NCBI RefSeq assembly: GCF_900105055.1
Contig: NZ_FNTA01000004.1
Coordinates: forward strand, 4,185,501-4,249,500
Length of the DNA: 64,000 bases
Source of the DNA: Amycolatopsis lurida
Lineage (GTDB): Bacteria > Actinomycetota > Actinomycetes > Mycobacteriales > Pseudonocardiaceae
Direction of reading: 5' to 3'
Positions 1 to 8,260 of this stretch are shown here, one piece after another. Under the pieces are notes generated by a model, which saw only the letters and a list, made by a program, of their open reading frames with translations, was not told where the DNA came from and searched no databases. Each line of letters begins with the position of its first letter. Positions within the stretch are counted from its first letter, which is position 1. The translations under genes and the position numbers were made by a program.

Positions 1-21
1 CTCGACCCGTGATCGCCGCCC

Positions 22-40
22 GATCACGCGAGTCACGCCT
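22..40. repeat. Single unit of the CACGCG repeat family
   Basis: The unit GATCACGCGAGTCACGCCT lies just upstream of the first gene. Closely related words recur at 2481-2510 and 32302-32358, and a variant array at 17952-18012, always between genes. The window begins close by, so further units may lie upstream. Function unknown. Confidence 0.5.
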
Positions 41-81
41 TAGCCACAAAGTGTCGGTGGGTCCCGCTAACGTCGCCGACC

Positions 82-699
82 GTGACTTCCCATCTCGACG
101 CCACCCGCGAGTCCTACGACACCGTCGCCGAGGACTACGCGGCGCGGATCAGGCCGCTCTTCCACCAGGAGCCGATCAGCCGCGCGATGCTCGCCGCGTT
201 CGCCGAGCAGGTGCGCGGCCCGGTCGTCGACGTCGGCTGCGGTCCCGGCCACGTCACCGCTCACCTGGCGTCGCTCGGCCTCGACGTCACCGGTGTCGAT
301 TTGTCGCCGAAAATGGTCGAGGTCGCCCGTCGTCAGCACCCTGACCAGCGGTTTTCGGTCGGCTCGATGACCGCCCTGGATTTCCCGGACGGCGAGCTGG
401 GCGGTCTTGTCGCCTGGTGGTCGATCTTCCACCTGCCGCCGGAGGAGCTCCCGGCGGTGTTCGCGGAGTTCCGTCGCACGCTCGCGCCCGGTGGTCGTCT
501 GCTGCTCGGTTTCCACGTCGGCGACGAGCGGCTGAGCCCGGAGACGGCGTATGGCCACCCGGTCACCTACGACGCCTACCTGCTGGATCCCGGCCGGGTC
601 GCGGACCTGCTCGGGCAGGCGGGCTTCGAGGTCACCGCGCGGCTGACCATGGAAGGGAGGAAATGGCCACAGTCCTGCCTGTCGGGCCGTGCGGTTTGA
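82..699 (+). CDS. Class I SAM-dependent methyltransferase
   Basis: This 205-residue protein should transfer a methyl group from S-adenosylmethionine to a small-molecule substrate that cannot be named from sequence. The Rossmann-fold SAM-binding motif I is clear at residues 49-56 (VDVGCGPG). An acidic residue follows the second strand (GVDLSPKM, about 72-79), and the post-I region SMTALDFPDGELGG matches the Methyltransf_11/25 pattern. The size is normal for a free-standing catalytic domain. The start is GTG at 82; no strong ribosome binding site is visible, so a slightly different start is possible. The next gene starts 53 bases downstream on the same strand, but nothing links their functions. 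Confidence 0.85.
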   Translation: MTSHLDATRESYDTVAEDYAARIRPLFHQEPISRAMLAAFAEQVRGPVVDVGCGPGHVTAHLASLGLDVTGVDLSPKMVEVARRQHPDQRFSVGSMTALDFPDGELGGLVAWWSIFHLPPEELPAVFAEFRRTLAPGGRLLLGFHVGDERLSPETAYGHPVTYDAYLLDPGRVADLLGQAGFEVTARLTMEGRKWPQSCLSGRAV

Positions 700-752
700 C
701 TCGTGGGCCGCGGGCCTGATCTGCTGCGCACGCAACCGAGCCGGGCGGGGCC

Positions 753-2480
753 ATGACGCAGACGAACACGACCACGGGCGAGAGCACGCCCGACTGGCCT
801 TCGCGGGCCTGGTACCTGAGGCCGTCGACCTGGACTTGGGTCGGGTTCGGCCTGGTGCTGATGGTCTACGCCGATCTGGCCTGGCGCCGCCGCTGGATGA
901 GCGACGACGGGCTGATCGTGCTGCGGACGGTCCGCCAGATCCTCGCGGGCAACGGGCCGGTGTTCAACGTCGGCGAGCGGGTCGAGACCAACACCAGTCC
1001 TTTGTGGACGGCCATCCTGAGTGTGCTCGGGCTGATCCCGGGGGTACCGCTGGAATGGGTCTCCGTGATCACCGGGCTGGTCTTCTCCGTCGCCGGGTTG
1101 TTCTTCGGCCTGGACGGCGCACGGCGGCTCTACCAGCCATTGGCGTTCCACGGACTCGCGCCCGCCGGGGCGCTGGTGGTCTGCGCGCTGCCGCCGTTCC
1201 GCGACTTCGCGACGTCCGGGCTCGAGACCGGGCTCATCACCTTGTGGCTGGGCGGTACCTGGTGGCTGCTCGTCCGCCGTACGTCCACAATGGACAATTT
1301 GCGCACCTGGCCGGTCGCGCTGGTCGCCGGGCTGGGGCCGTTGGTGCGGCCCGACCTCGCGGTCTTCAGCGCCGTCGCCTTGGTGGCGTTGATCGTCCTC
1401 GCGCGGCCAGGACGTCGCCGGGCGGTGGGCCTGATGGCCGTGGCGGCCGCGCTCCCGTTGGCGTATCAGGTGTTCCGGATGGGCTACTACGGTCTGCTGA
1501 CGCCGAACACCGCACTGGTCAAGGAGGCGTCGGAAGCGAACTGGGACCGCGGATGGGCGTACCTCGCCGATCTCGTGCAGCCGTACTGGCTGTGGCTCCC
1601 GCTGCTGCTGCTCGTCGCCGCGGGCGTCACGGTTTCGTCCACTGTGGACAAGACCTTCGTGGTGCTCGCCGCGGTTCCGGTGGCCGGAGCGGTGCTGCTC
1701 GCGGGGTACGTGATCCGGGTCGGCGGGGATTTCATGCACGGGCGCATGCTGCTCCCGGCGCTGTTCTGCCTGCTCCTGCCGGTGCTGGCCCTGCCGGTGA
1801 CGAGGGTGACCGTGTCCCTTCTGGTCGCCGTCGGGATCTGGGCGTTCGTGGCCGCCGCGTCGCTCCGTCCGGCGTATTCGGCTTCTCCGCGTGCCGTGGG
1901 TGTCACGGACGAGCGATCGTTCTGGTCGCGGTCGACCGGGCACGAACATCCCATCCTGGCGGAGGACTACGCCGGTCACCCGCTGATGCCGTCGGCGCTG
2001 GCGGCCGTCCGCGGTGTGGAAGGCCCGGCGGTGCTGATCCAGGACTACACGACCAGGCGCTGGTACGCGTACCCGTCGGACCGGCCGTACGTGACCGTCG
2101 CGGCGGACAGCATGGGCGCGCTCGGCCTGCTGATCCCGCTCGACATGCGGCTGCGCGACGGCTACGGCCTCGCCAACCCGTTCGCCGCGCATTCGACGTC
2201 GCTCCCCGGCGGCCGTCCTGGCCACCAGAAATGGCTGCCCCCGGTGTGGGAGCTGGCGAATTCGGCGCGGCTCCCGATCACCGAAGGCGGCCCGGTCCGC
2301 TCCGCGGACGTCGCCGCCGCCCGAGCGGCGCTCGACTGCCCGGATCTCGTCGCGATCGACGCGTCGGTGCGGGAACCCCTGACGGCCGTCCGCTTCGCGG
2401 ACAACCTCACCGGGTCGTTCACGCGTGGTTCCATCCGGTTCCCGAGGGTGGCGACGCCTCCCGTCGTATGCGGCCGCTGA
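753..2480 (+). CDS. AftB/ZomB-family arabinofuranosyltransferase-like membrane protein
   Basis: This 575-residue polytopic membrane protein resembles mycobacterial AftB (Rv3805c type), also called ZomB in some annotations. AftB is a GT-C enzyme that adds terminal beta-1,2-arabinofuranose to arabinan from decaprenyl-phosphoarabinose. Visible are about ten hydrophobic segments, an Asp-Asp pair in the first extracytoplasmic loop (D51-D52, in MSDDGLIVLRTV) and the following NGPVFNVGERVETNTSPLW block. Both are characteristic of the family. The ATG at 753 follows GGGCGGGG. The C-terminal soluble part (from about residue 390) is extracytoplasmic in AftB relatives. Exact linkage specificity is inference, but an arabinogalactan wall fits the rest of the window. 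Confidence 0.8.
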   Translation: MTQTNTTTGESTPDWPSRAWYLRPSTWTWVGFGLVLMVYADLAWRRRWMSDDGLIVLRTVRQILAGNGPVFNVGERVETNTSPLWTAILSVLGLIPGVPLEWVSVITGLVFSVAGLFFGLDGARRLYQPLAFHGLAPAGALVVCALPPFRDFATSGLETGLITLWLGGTWWLLVRRTSTMDNLRTWPVALVAGLGPLVRPDLAVFSAVALVALIVLARPGRRRAVGLMAVAAALPLAYQVFRMGYYGLLTPNTALVKEASEANWDRGWAYLADLVQPYWLWLPLLLLVAAGVTVSSTVDKTFVVLAAVPVAGAVLLAGYVIRVGGDFMHGRMLLPALFCLLLPVLALPVTRVTVSLLVAVGIWAFVAAASLRPAYSASPRAVGVTDERSFWSRSTGHEHPILAEDYAGHPLMPSALAAVRGVEGPAVLIQDYTTRRWYAYPSDRPYVTVAADSMGALGLLIPLDMRLRDGYGLANPFAAHSTSLPGGRPGHQKWLPPVWELANSARLPITEGGPVRSADVAAARAALDCPDLVAIDASVREPLTAVRFADNLTGSFTRGSIRFPRVATPPVVCGR

Positions 2481-2510
2481 GCACGCGAGTTACGCCTCCG
2501 GACACGCGTT
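2481..2510. repeat. CACGCG-family repeat at the 3' end of the glycosyltransferase gene
   Basis: Immediately after the stop codon come GCACGCGAGTTACGCCTCCG and then GACACGCGTT, a 20-base unit followed by a partial second one. It shares the core CACGCGAGTTACGCC with 32319-32334 and nearly with 24-39. It has no obvious stem-loop, unlike the other intergenic repeats here. Confidence 0.55.
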
Positions 2511-2546
2511 GACCGGTCCGGATCCGAACCCACTAGCGTGGCCGGC

Positions 2547-3233
2547 ATGGCTGATCTCCCCTTGGCTCTCGTCACCGGCGCCACCCGCGGTATCGGTGCC
2601 GCGGCCGCTCGCGCGCTCGCCCCGACCCACCGGTTGCTGCTCGGCGGACGCGACGCCGGCGCGCTCGGCGAACTGGCGGGCACACTGCCCGAGGCGAAGC
2701 CGTGGCCGATCGACCTGACCGATACGGAGACGCTGGAGACGGCGACCGCCGAAATCGGCGAACTGGACGTGCTGGTGCATTCGGCGGGCGTGGCGCGGCT
2801 CGGCACGGTCGAGACCGCGACCGACGCCGACTGGCGGGCGAACTTCGAGGTCAACGTCCTCGGCGTCGTGACGCTGACCAGGCTGCTGCTGCCCGCGCTG
2901 CGCGCTTCGAAGGGCCACGTCGTCGTGATCAACTCGGGCGCCGGGCAGAACGCGCGGCCGGGCTGGGGGCCGTACGCCGCGAGCAAGTTCGCCGTCCGGG
3001 CCTTCGCCGACTCGCTGCGCGAGGAGGAGTCCGCACTCCGGGTGACGTCGATCTACCCCGGCCGCACGGACACCGAAATGCAGCAGGCGATCGTCGCCGA
3101 CGAAGGTCGCGCGTACGAGCCGGAACGCTTCCTTCGCCCCGAATCCGTCGCGGCCGCCGTTCTCGCCGCGGTCTCCGCCACCGGTGACGCGCACCCGACC
3201 GACGTGACCCTCAGGCCGCGCGGCCTGGTCTGA
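2547..3233 (+). CDS. Short-chain dehydrogenase/reductase (classical SDR)
   Basis: A 228-residue NAD(P)-dependent oxidoreductase of unknown substrate. The cofactor-binding TGATRGIG motif is at residues 10-17. The catalytic set is S130, Y143 and K147 (INS...YAASK), with the usual HSAG structural motif near 78-81. The basic R14 and R35 suggest NADP(H), which is inference. I prefer the ATG at 2547 over a GTG nine bases upstream because it places the first beta strand at the normal distance. The gene stands alone, flanked by repeats on both sides, so no pathway can be assigned. Confidence 0.88.
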   Translation: MADLPLALVTGATRGIGAAAARALAPTHRLLLGGRDAGALGELAGTLPEAKPWPIDLTDTETLETATAEIGELDVLVHSAGVARLGTVETATDADWRANFEVNVLGVVTLTRLLLPALRASKGHVVVINSGAGQNARPGWGPYAASKFAVRAFADSLREEESALRVTSIYPGRTDTEMQQAIVADEGRAYEPERFLRPESVAAAVLAAVSATGDAHPTDVTLRPRGLV

Positions 3234-3250
3234 CCCGCTCGTCCCTGGAA

Positions 3251-3305
3251 GGTTCCCAATGTCGCATCTGAGACGCTCAGCGCCTCAAATGCGACATTGG
3301 GAACC
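3251..3305. repeat. Inverted repeat, family A, 17-bp perfect arms
   Basis: The arms 3251-3267 (GGTTCCCAATGTCGCAT) and 3289-3305 are exact reverse complements around a 21-base loop. It lies just past the SDR stop between convergent genes and could act as a transcription terminator, although no uridine run follows. The core CCCAATGTCGCAT recurs at 51969-51981. Confidence 0.75.
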
Positions 3306-3337
3306 TCGGCCTCGGCTCGCGCGGTCGTGACTTGCGC

Positions 3338-3383
3338 CCAATGTGGCACTGGTGCCGCTCAACGTCCCCCATGCCACATCGGG
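3338..3383. repeat. Inverted repeat, family A variant
   Basis: CCCAATGTGGCA (3338-3349) pairs with TGCCACATCGGG (3372-3383) with one mismatch. It is a diverged copy of the element 80 bases upstream (CCCAATGTCGCA). Two relatives in one gap suggest local duplication. Confidence 0.6.
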
Positions 3384-3394
3384 TGCGCGGACCA

Positions 3395-3426
3395 GTTGTC
3401 CACACCCCCGTCCCATTGTGGACAAC
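3395..3426. other. Inverted pair of TTGTCCACA words (DnaA-box-like hairpin)
   Basis: GTTGTCCACA (3395-3404) and its exact reverse complement TGTGGACAAC (3417-3426) are separated by 12 bases. TTGTCCACA matches the actinobacterial DnaA-box consensus. A 10-bp stem could equally be a terminator for the amidohydrolase gene, which ends at 3526 on the minus strand. The remaining bases to 3525 show nothing else. Confidence 0.4.
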
Positions 3427-3525
3427 CAGCCCCTGAGCAGCACTTTTCCGCCGGCCCCGCCCCCACCCCCGATAGACTGGCCTCGGGGCCGCCCCCTGGG
3501 ACGGGTGGGGGGCTGGGTAGGTGAG

Positions 3526-4833
3526 TCAAGAGCGCAGGCGCGCGGAGGTTTGGGCGACTTCGCTCTGCACTTTCGCACGGTCCACCCGCAGGGGTTCGCC
3601 GTCGCCGACGACCTTTTCGCCCGCCACCCATACGTCGCGGACGCGGCGTGAGCCCGCTGCCCACACCAGGTTCGAGAGCAGTTGCTCGTCGGGCACGTCG
3701 ATACCGGTCGCGAAGGCCGGGTCGTCGAGGTCGACGTGCACCATGTCCGCCCATCGGCCCGCTTCCAGCGCGCCGATGTCGGTCCGGCCCAGCGCGTCCG
3801 CGCCGCCGCGGGTGCCGAGCAGGAACGCGTCGGCCGCGGTCAGCACGGTCGAGTCACCGGTCGCGAGCCGCGCGAACATCGCCGAGAGCTGCACTTCCTC
3901 CCACAGGTCGATGTCGTCGTTCGACGCCGGGCCGTCGGTGCCGAGCCCGATGGCGACGCCCGCCTTCCGCAGCTCCGTCACCCGGGCGATGCCCGAGGCG
4001 AGTTTCGCGTTCGATCCGGGACAGTGCGCCATCCCGACGCCGCGCGCGGCGAACAGCGCGATGTCCTCGTCGGACAGGTGGATCGCGTGCGCGGCCAGCG
4101 TCCGCCCCCGCAGCATCCCGACCTTCTCCAGCAGCGCGGGCACCGAGCCGTGCGCTTCACGCTGCTTGACGTCTTCGAGCGCCGCTTCGGCGACGTGGAT
4201 CTGCACGAGCGCGCCCCGCTCGGCCGCCGATTCCGCGGTCGCCCGCAGCGCCTCCTCGTTCAGCATGTACGCCGAGTGCGGCCCGTAGCCGACCTCGATC
4301 CGTTCGCCGGGCCCGAACCGGAGACCGTCGGTGTCGATCCAGCGTTCGATACTCTTCAGCATCGCGCGCCAGTCCATCCCCGGCAGTTCCATGATCGGCG
4401 GGCCCAGCACCACCCGGCCACCGGTGGTGAGCACCGCGTCGGCGAGCTGCTCGCCTTCGAAGTACATCTCCGCGCTGGTCGTGACGCCGTGCCGCAGCAT
4501 CTCGATCGAGCCCAGCATCATGCCGGTGCGAATGTCGGCGGGCTCCAGCCTCGCCTCGGTGGGCCAGATGATCTCGGTCAGCCACGGCAGCAGCGGCAGG
4601 TCGCCGCCCATGCCGCGCAGCAGCGTCATCGGGCTGTGCGCGTGCGCGTTGACCAGACCGGGCAGGAGGATGCCGCTCAACCGGGTCACGGGAGCGGACG
4701 TTTCGGGGGCCCCGGACAGGGGACCGACATGGGTGACGCGGCCCGTCTCGTCCACGTCGACCACGGCGTCACGCAGCAACGAACAAGCGGGGTCGGCGGG
4801 GAGAACGACAGGAGCGTGGAAACGGCGTTGCAT
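3526..4833 (-). CDS. Amidohydrolase, MtaD/TrzA-like metal-dependent deaminase
   Basis: A 435-residue TIM-barrel amidohydrolase of the ATZ/TRZ branch. This branch includes S-adenosylhomocysteine/methylthioadenosine deaminases, guanine deaminase and 8-oxoguanine deaminase. The metal-binding residues are visible: HAH at 64-66, a His in QIHVAEA (about 217), a His in MAHCPGSN (about 283) and an Asp in LGTDGPAS (about 310). An N-terminal beta-sandwich strand region (1-55) and a C-terminal return strand (ADMVHVDLDDP) complete the fold. The GPHSAYMLNEE stretch is typical of the nucleoside-deaminase branch. The substrate cannot be fixed. The gene is monocistronic, with its 3' end facing the repeat-rich gap. 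Confidence 0.85.
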   Translation of the reverse strand: MQRRFHAPVVLPADPACSLLRDAVVDVDETGRVTHVGPLSGAPETSAPVTRLSGILLPGLVNAHAHSPMTLLRGMGGDLPLLPWLTEIIWPTEARLEPADIRTGMMLGSIEMLRHGVTTSAEMYFEGEQLADAVLTTGGRVVLGPPIMELPGMDWRAMLKSIERWIDTDGLRFGPGERIEVGYGPHSAYMLNEEALRATAESAAERGALVQIHVAEAALEDVKQREAHGSVPALLEKVGMLRGRTLAAHAIHLSDEDIALFAARGVGMAHCPGSNAKLASGIARVTELRKAGVAIGLGTDGPASNDDIDLWEEVQLSAMFARLATGDSTVLTAADAFLLGTRGGADALGRTDIGALEAGRWADMVHVDLDDPAFATGIDVPDEQLLSNLVWAAGSRRVRDVWVAGEKVVGDGEPLRVDRAKVQSEVAQTSARLRS

Positions 4834-4961
4834 GAATGGAGCTTACGGGTGCCATTTGTCGCACCGACTCGCTATCTCGTCGCCAGGGCGCGGCTTACGC
4901 GTGAACGGCACCATCGCCTTGTCGGCGCGCCCTGCCGGGACACCGGGGGAACAAAAGCAGC

Positions 4962-5612
4962 TCAGTCCACGACGCCGCTCCGCCACGCCCAGGCCGCGAT
5001 CTCCACCCGGTTCCGCGCGCCGACCTTGCCCTGCACCGACGCCAGATGGGTTTTCACCGTGGACAGCGACAGGAACAGCTCCGCCCCGATCTCGGTGTTC
5101 GTCAGCCCCTTCGCGGCCGCCTTGACCACGTCCAGCTCCCGCGCGGTCAGCGGTTCCGAAGGCGGGGTGACGTCGCGTTTCACCGCTCCGCCGTCGAAAT
5201 GCTTCAGCAGCCGGACGGTGATCTGCGGCGAGACCAGCGCGTCCCCGCGCGCGGCCGCTCGCACGGCTTCGATCAGCAGCGCGGGCCCGGCGTCCTTCAG
5301 CAGGAACCCGCTCGCGCCGTTCCGCAGCGCGGTGTGCACGTATTCGTCGAGGTCGAACGTCGTGACCACCACGACCTTCAGCGGATCGGCGACGTCCGGG
5401 CCCGCGAGCTGCTTGGTGACCTCGAGCCCGTCGATGCCCGGCATGCGGATGTCCAGCAGGCAGACGTCCGGCCGCAGTTCGCGCGCCTTCGCGACCGCCG
5501 AAACACCGTCCGGCACGTCGGCGACCACTTCGATGTCGTCCTGCGCGTCCAGGATCATCCGGAAGCCGATCCGCACCATGTCCTGGTCGTCGGCGATCAA
5601 TACCCGGATCAC
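4962..5612 (-). CDS. NarL/LuxR-family response regulator
   Basis: A 216-residue response regulator. The receiver domain (1-120) has acidic D8-D9, phospho-acceptor D54 (LLDIRMPG), T84/T85 and K106. The LuxR-type DNA-binding domain is at about 148-210 (LTARELDVVKAAAKGLTNTEIGAEL... with STVKTHLASV as recognition helix). Its ATG overlaps the end of the upstream kinase gene by four bases, so the two are translationally coupled. The divergently transcribed ABC ATPase/FtsX pair starting at 7565 is the likely target, as in many transporter-linked two-component systems. That assignment rests on position only. Confidence 0.92.
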   Translation of the reverse strand: MIRVLIADDQDMVRIGFRMILDAQDDIEVVADVPDGVSAVAKARELRPDVCLLDIRMPGIDGLEVTKQLAGPDVADPLKVVVVTTFDLDEYVHTALRNGASGFLLKDAGPALLIEAVRAAARGDALVSPQITVRLLKHFDGGAVKRDVTPPSEPLTARELDVVKAAAKGLTNTEIGAELFLSLSTVKTHLASVQGKVGARNRVEIAAWAWRSGVVD

Positions 5613-7384
5613 TCTTCTCCTTCAAGGGGTAGCCACGCTTCGACGCGCCATCCGCCGCCCGGCGCCCGTCCGGCGGTGAGCCGGCCGTGCAGCAGGGCGA
5701 CCCGTTCGCGCATGCCGATCAGACCGTAGCCGCCCGACCCGCCGGCCGGACGGCCCTGTGGTTCGCGTCCGTCGTCGGTCACCTGGAGGTGCAGTTCGTT
5801 GTCGGTCACCTCGGCGATGACCAGCGCCTCCTTCGCGCCGGACGCGTGCTTGCCGATATTCGTCAGCGACTCCTGCACCAGCCGCAACGCCGACCGCCCG
5901 ACCTCGTGCGGCACGTTCGGCGGCAGTTCGAGCTTCATCGACGTCTTCACGCCGTGGTTCGACCGTTCGATCAGCGTCCGCAGGTCGGCGGCGAGATCGG
6001 TGGTGGCCTGTTCGCTGAACTCGCTGCTCCCGGCCGGGGCGTCACCGCGCATACTCCGCACGAGCCGCCGCATCGCCGCGAGCGCCTCCACCCCCGCGTC
6101 CTCGATCCGGCCCATCGCCTCGACCGCGACCTGCGGATTCTTCTCGCCCATCATCTTCGCCGCCTGCGCCTGCACGACGATCCCGGTCACGTGGTGGGCG
6201 ACCACGTCGTGCAGTTCCCGCGCGAGCGCCATCCGCTCCGACGTCTGCGCGTCGCTGATCGCCGACTGGATGACCTGCGTGCGTTCCGAATCCCGGGACC
6301 GCAACGCCAGGCCGACCGCCACCGAAATGCCGAGCAGCAGCAGCCCGACGACGGCGAGGCCCGCGATGTCGTCCGGGTCGGTCATCAGCCTGGGGGAAGG
6401 CCGGGTGGCGTTGAGGACGGCGGCCACGGCGACCACCGCCGACAGCGCGGTGACGCGGGACACGGCCTTGCTGAGCCCGACCGCGCGGACCAGCGTGACG
6501 ACCAGGCCCATCCCCGCCACGATCTGAGTGCCCGGCACGCCGCCTGGGGTCGGGTAGTCGTAGCGAAGCCGGAGGAACGGCGTCACCAGCGCCGACAGCA
6601 ACATGACCGCGGTGAGCGCGACCATCGCGTCGGCGGGCCGCCGTGGTGCGGCGACCGCGATGATCGCCGCGACGATCGAGCAGACCAGGATCGGGAAGCC
6701 GTGCGCCCCGCTCTCGTAGGTGAAGCCGAACTCCAGGATCAGCGCGATGGCCAGCATGCCGATGAGCGGCCATTGGCCCATCACCAGCTTGTTGAGCTTC
6801 TGCAGCTTCTCGTAGTTCTTCGGATGCGCCGTCCGGTCGCGCCCGGGGATCGCGAAGAGCAGCGTGCCGCCCAGCAGGAGCCCGCCGAACAGCATCGCCT
6901 GCGCCATGGTGCCGTTCGACTCGCTGCCGGGGTAGTACCGGCCGGACACCGCGGTCAGCGTGGCCAGCACCAGGCCGGCGATCACGGCGAACGCGACACC
7001 CGGCCGTGTCCGGCGCGCGGCGTAGAACAGGATCTCGACCCCCGCCACCACCTCGGTGATGGACAGGTGGGCGAGCACGCTCGAGTAGGCCGGGATGTCG
7101 AAATACCGGACGACCAGCGTGTACGCCACCAGTACCACCGAGGCCGCGACGGCGGCGACGGCGGCCCGCTTCTGCGCCCAGAGCGCGCAGAACACCATCG
7201 CGAAGATGCCGGGGAAGAGCAGGAGATCGATCCCGCGCGCGCCGGTGTCGTCGAAGGCGGCGTCGGTCACGAAGACCAGGTCGAACGCGAGCGCGGCCAG
7301 CAGGACGACGGCGGGCATGCCGATACGTCGCGCGAGCGCACTTACCCGCGCGGGGAACTTGTTCTGGGCCGGACCTGCTGTCAC
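5609..7384 (-). CDS. Membrane sensor histidine kinase (HisKA_3 type)
   Basis: A 591-residue kinase, partner of the response regulator at 4962-5612. The first 365 residues are almost entirely hydrophobic, with roughly ten to twelve membrane segments and no sizeable extracytoplasmic domain, suggesting intramembrane sensing. The dimerization/phospho-acceptor helix carries H392 (ALARELHDVVAHH), typical of NarX/DesK-like kinases. The ATP-binding domain is short, with the N box near SLTNIGKHASGA and the G-rich lid GGYGLIGMRERV. The start is GTG at 7384 without a strong ribosome binding site; M23 is an alternative. The 180-base divergent gap (7385-7564) must hold both promoters. Confidence 0.9.
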   Translation of the reverse strand: MTAGPAQNKFPARVSALARRIGMPAVVLLAALAFDLVFVTDAAFDDTGARGIDLLLFPGIFAMVFCALWAQKRAAVAAVAASVVLVAYTLVVRYFDIPAYSSVLAHLSITEVVAGVEILFYAARRTRPGVAFAVIAGLVLATLTAVSGRYYPGSESNGTMAQAMLFGGLLLGGTLLFAIPGRDRTAHPKNYEKLQKLNKLVMGQWPLIGMLAIALILEFGFTYESGAHGFPILVCSIVAAIIAVAAPRRPADAMVALTAVMLLSALVTPFLRLRYDYPTPGGVPGTQIVAGMGLVVTLVRAVGLSKAVSRVTALSAVVAVAAVLNATRPSPRLMTDPDDIAGLAVVGLLLLGISVAVGLALRSRDSERTQVIQSAISDAQTSERMALARELHDVVAHHVTGIVVQAQAAKMMGEKNPQVAVEAMGRIEDAGVEALAAMRRLVRSMRGDAPAGSSEFSEQATTDLAADLRTLIERSNHGVKTSMKLELPPNVPHEVGRSALRLVQESLTNIGKHASGAKEALVIAEVTDNELHLQVTDDGREPQGRPAGGSGGYGLIGMRERVALLHGRLTAGRAPGGGWRVEAWLPLEGEE

Positions 7385-7564
7385 ACCGTGACGGTAGAGG
7401 ATCGGCAGGCGTCCGCACCTTGGCCGACCGGCCCGAGCCGGGTCGGCCGATCGGCCGATGCGCGGGTGATCAGCACTGGCCGTCTGCCCGAAGTGGACAC
7501 GGGCGGTTCACCGCGAAGCTCTTTCCCGAAGCAGAACACAAGTGACTGACTAGGGAGAATCACG

Positions 7565-8260
7565 GTGGTAGATCCACAGTGGACAGGGCAGCCGGTGCTT
7601 TCGGGCCGCGGGCTGGTGAAGCGGTACGGCACGCAGCACGCGCTGGCCGGGATCGACATCGACATCCAGGCGGGTGACGCGGTCGCCATCGTCGGGCCGT
7701 CCGGCTCGGGCAAGACCTCCCTGCTGCACGTGCTCGCCGGCATCCTCCGCGCCGACTCCGGGCAGATCTTCCTGGCCGGGCAGCGGGTCGACCAGCTCAA
7801 CGAGCGCAAGCGCAGCGAACTGCGGCGCACCGAGTTCGGCTTCGTGTTCCAGTCCGGGATGCTCGTCGCGGAACTGAGCGCCGAGGAGAACGTCGCGCTC
7901 CCGTCGCTCCTGGGTGGCAAGGGCCGTAAGGAATCCATCGAGGCCGGCCGCGAATGGCTGGCGAAGCTCGGCCTCGCGGGCAAGGAGAAGCGCCGCCCCG
8001 GTGAGCTTTCCGGCGGCGAGGCGCAGCGCGTCGCGATCGCCCGGGCGCTGACGCACCGGCCGAAGGTGATCTTCGCCGACGAGCCGACCGGTGCGCTCGA
8101 CACCCGCACCGGCCGCGCCACCATGGACGCGCTGCTCGCCGCGGCCGCCGACAGCGGTGCCGCGGTGATCGTGGTGACCCACGACCGCGAGCTCGCCGAA
8201 GCCATGCCGCGCACGGTCTCCATCCGGGACGGCCTGATCGCGACGAGGCTGGCCGCCTGA
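7565..8260 (+). CDS. ABC transporter ATPase, LolD/MacB/BceA family
   Basis: The 231-residue nucleotide-binding subunit of a peptide/lipoprotein-type ABC system. Walker A is GPSGSGKT (44-51), the Q-loop lies in VFQSGML, the signature is LSGGEAQR (about 149-156), Walker B is VIFADEP, and the switch His is in VTHDREL. The GTG start at 7565 follows AGGGAGAATCAC, a good ribosome binding site. The stop and the next start share one base (TGATG), so the subunit is co-translated with the FtsX-like permease. The two-component system transcribed divergently is the likely regulator. Confidence 0.93.
   Translation: MVDPQWTGQPVLSGRGLVKRYGTQHALAGIDIDIQAGDAVAIVGPSGSGKTSLLHVLAGILRADSGQIFLAGQRVDQLNERKRSELRRTEFGFVFQSGMLVAELSAEENVALPSLLGGKGRKESIEAGREWLAKLGLAGKEKRRPGELSGGEAQRVAIARALTHRPKVIFADEPTGALDTRTGRATMDALLAAAADSGAAVIVVTHDRELAEAMPRTVSIRDGLIATRLAA

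Noticed and set aside
576..2225. Minus-strand open frame of about 550 codons opposite the arabinofuranosyltransferase
   Set aside because: No recognisable domain, strong codon mirror of the membrane protein gene.
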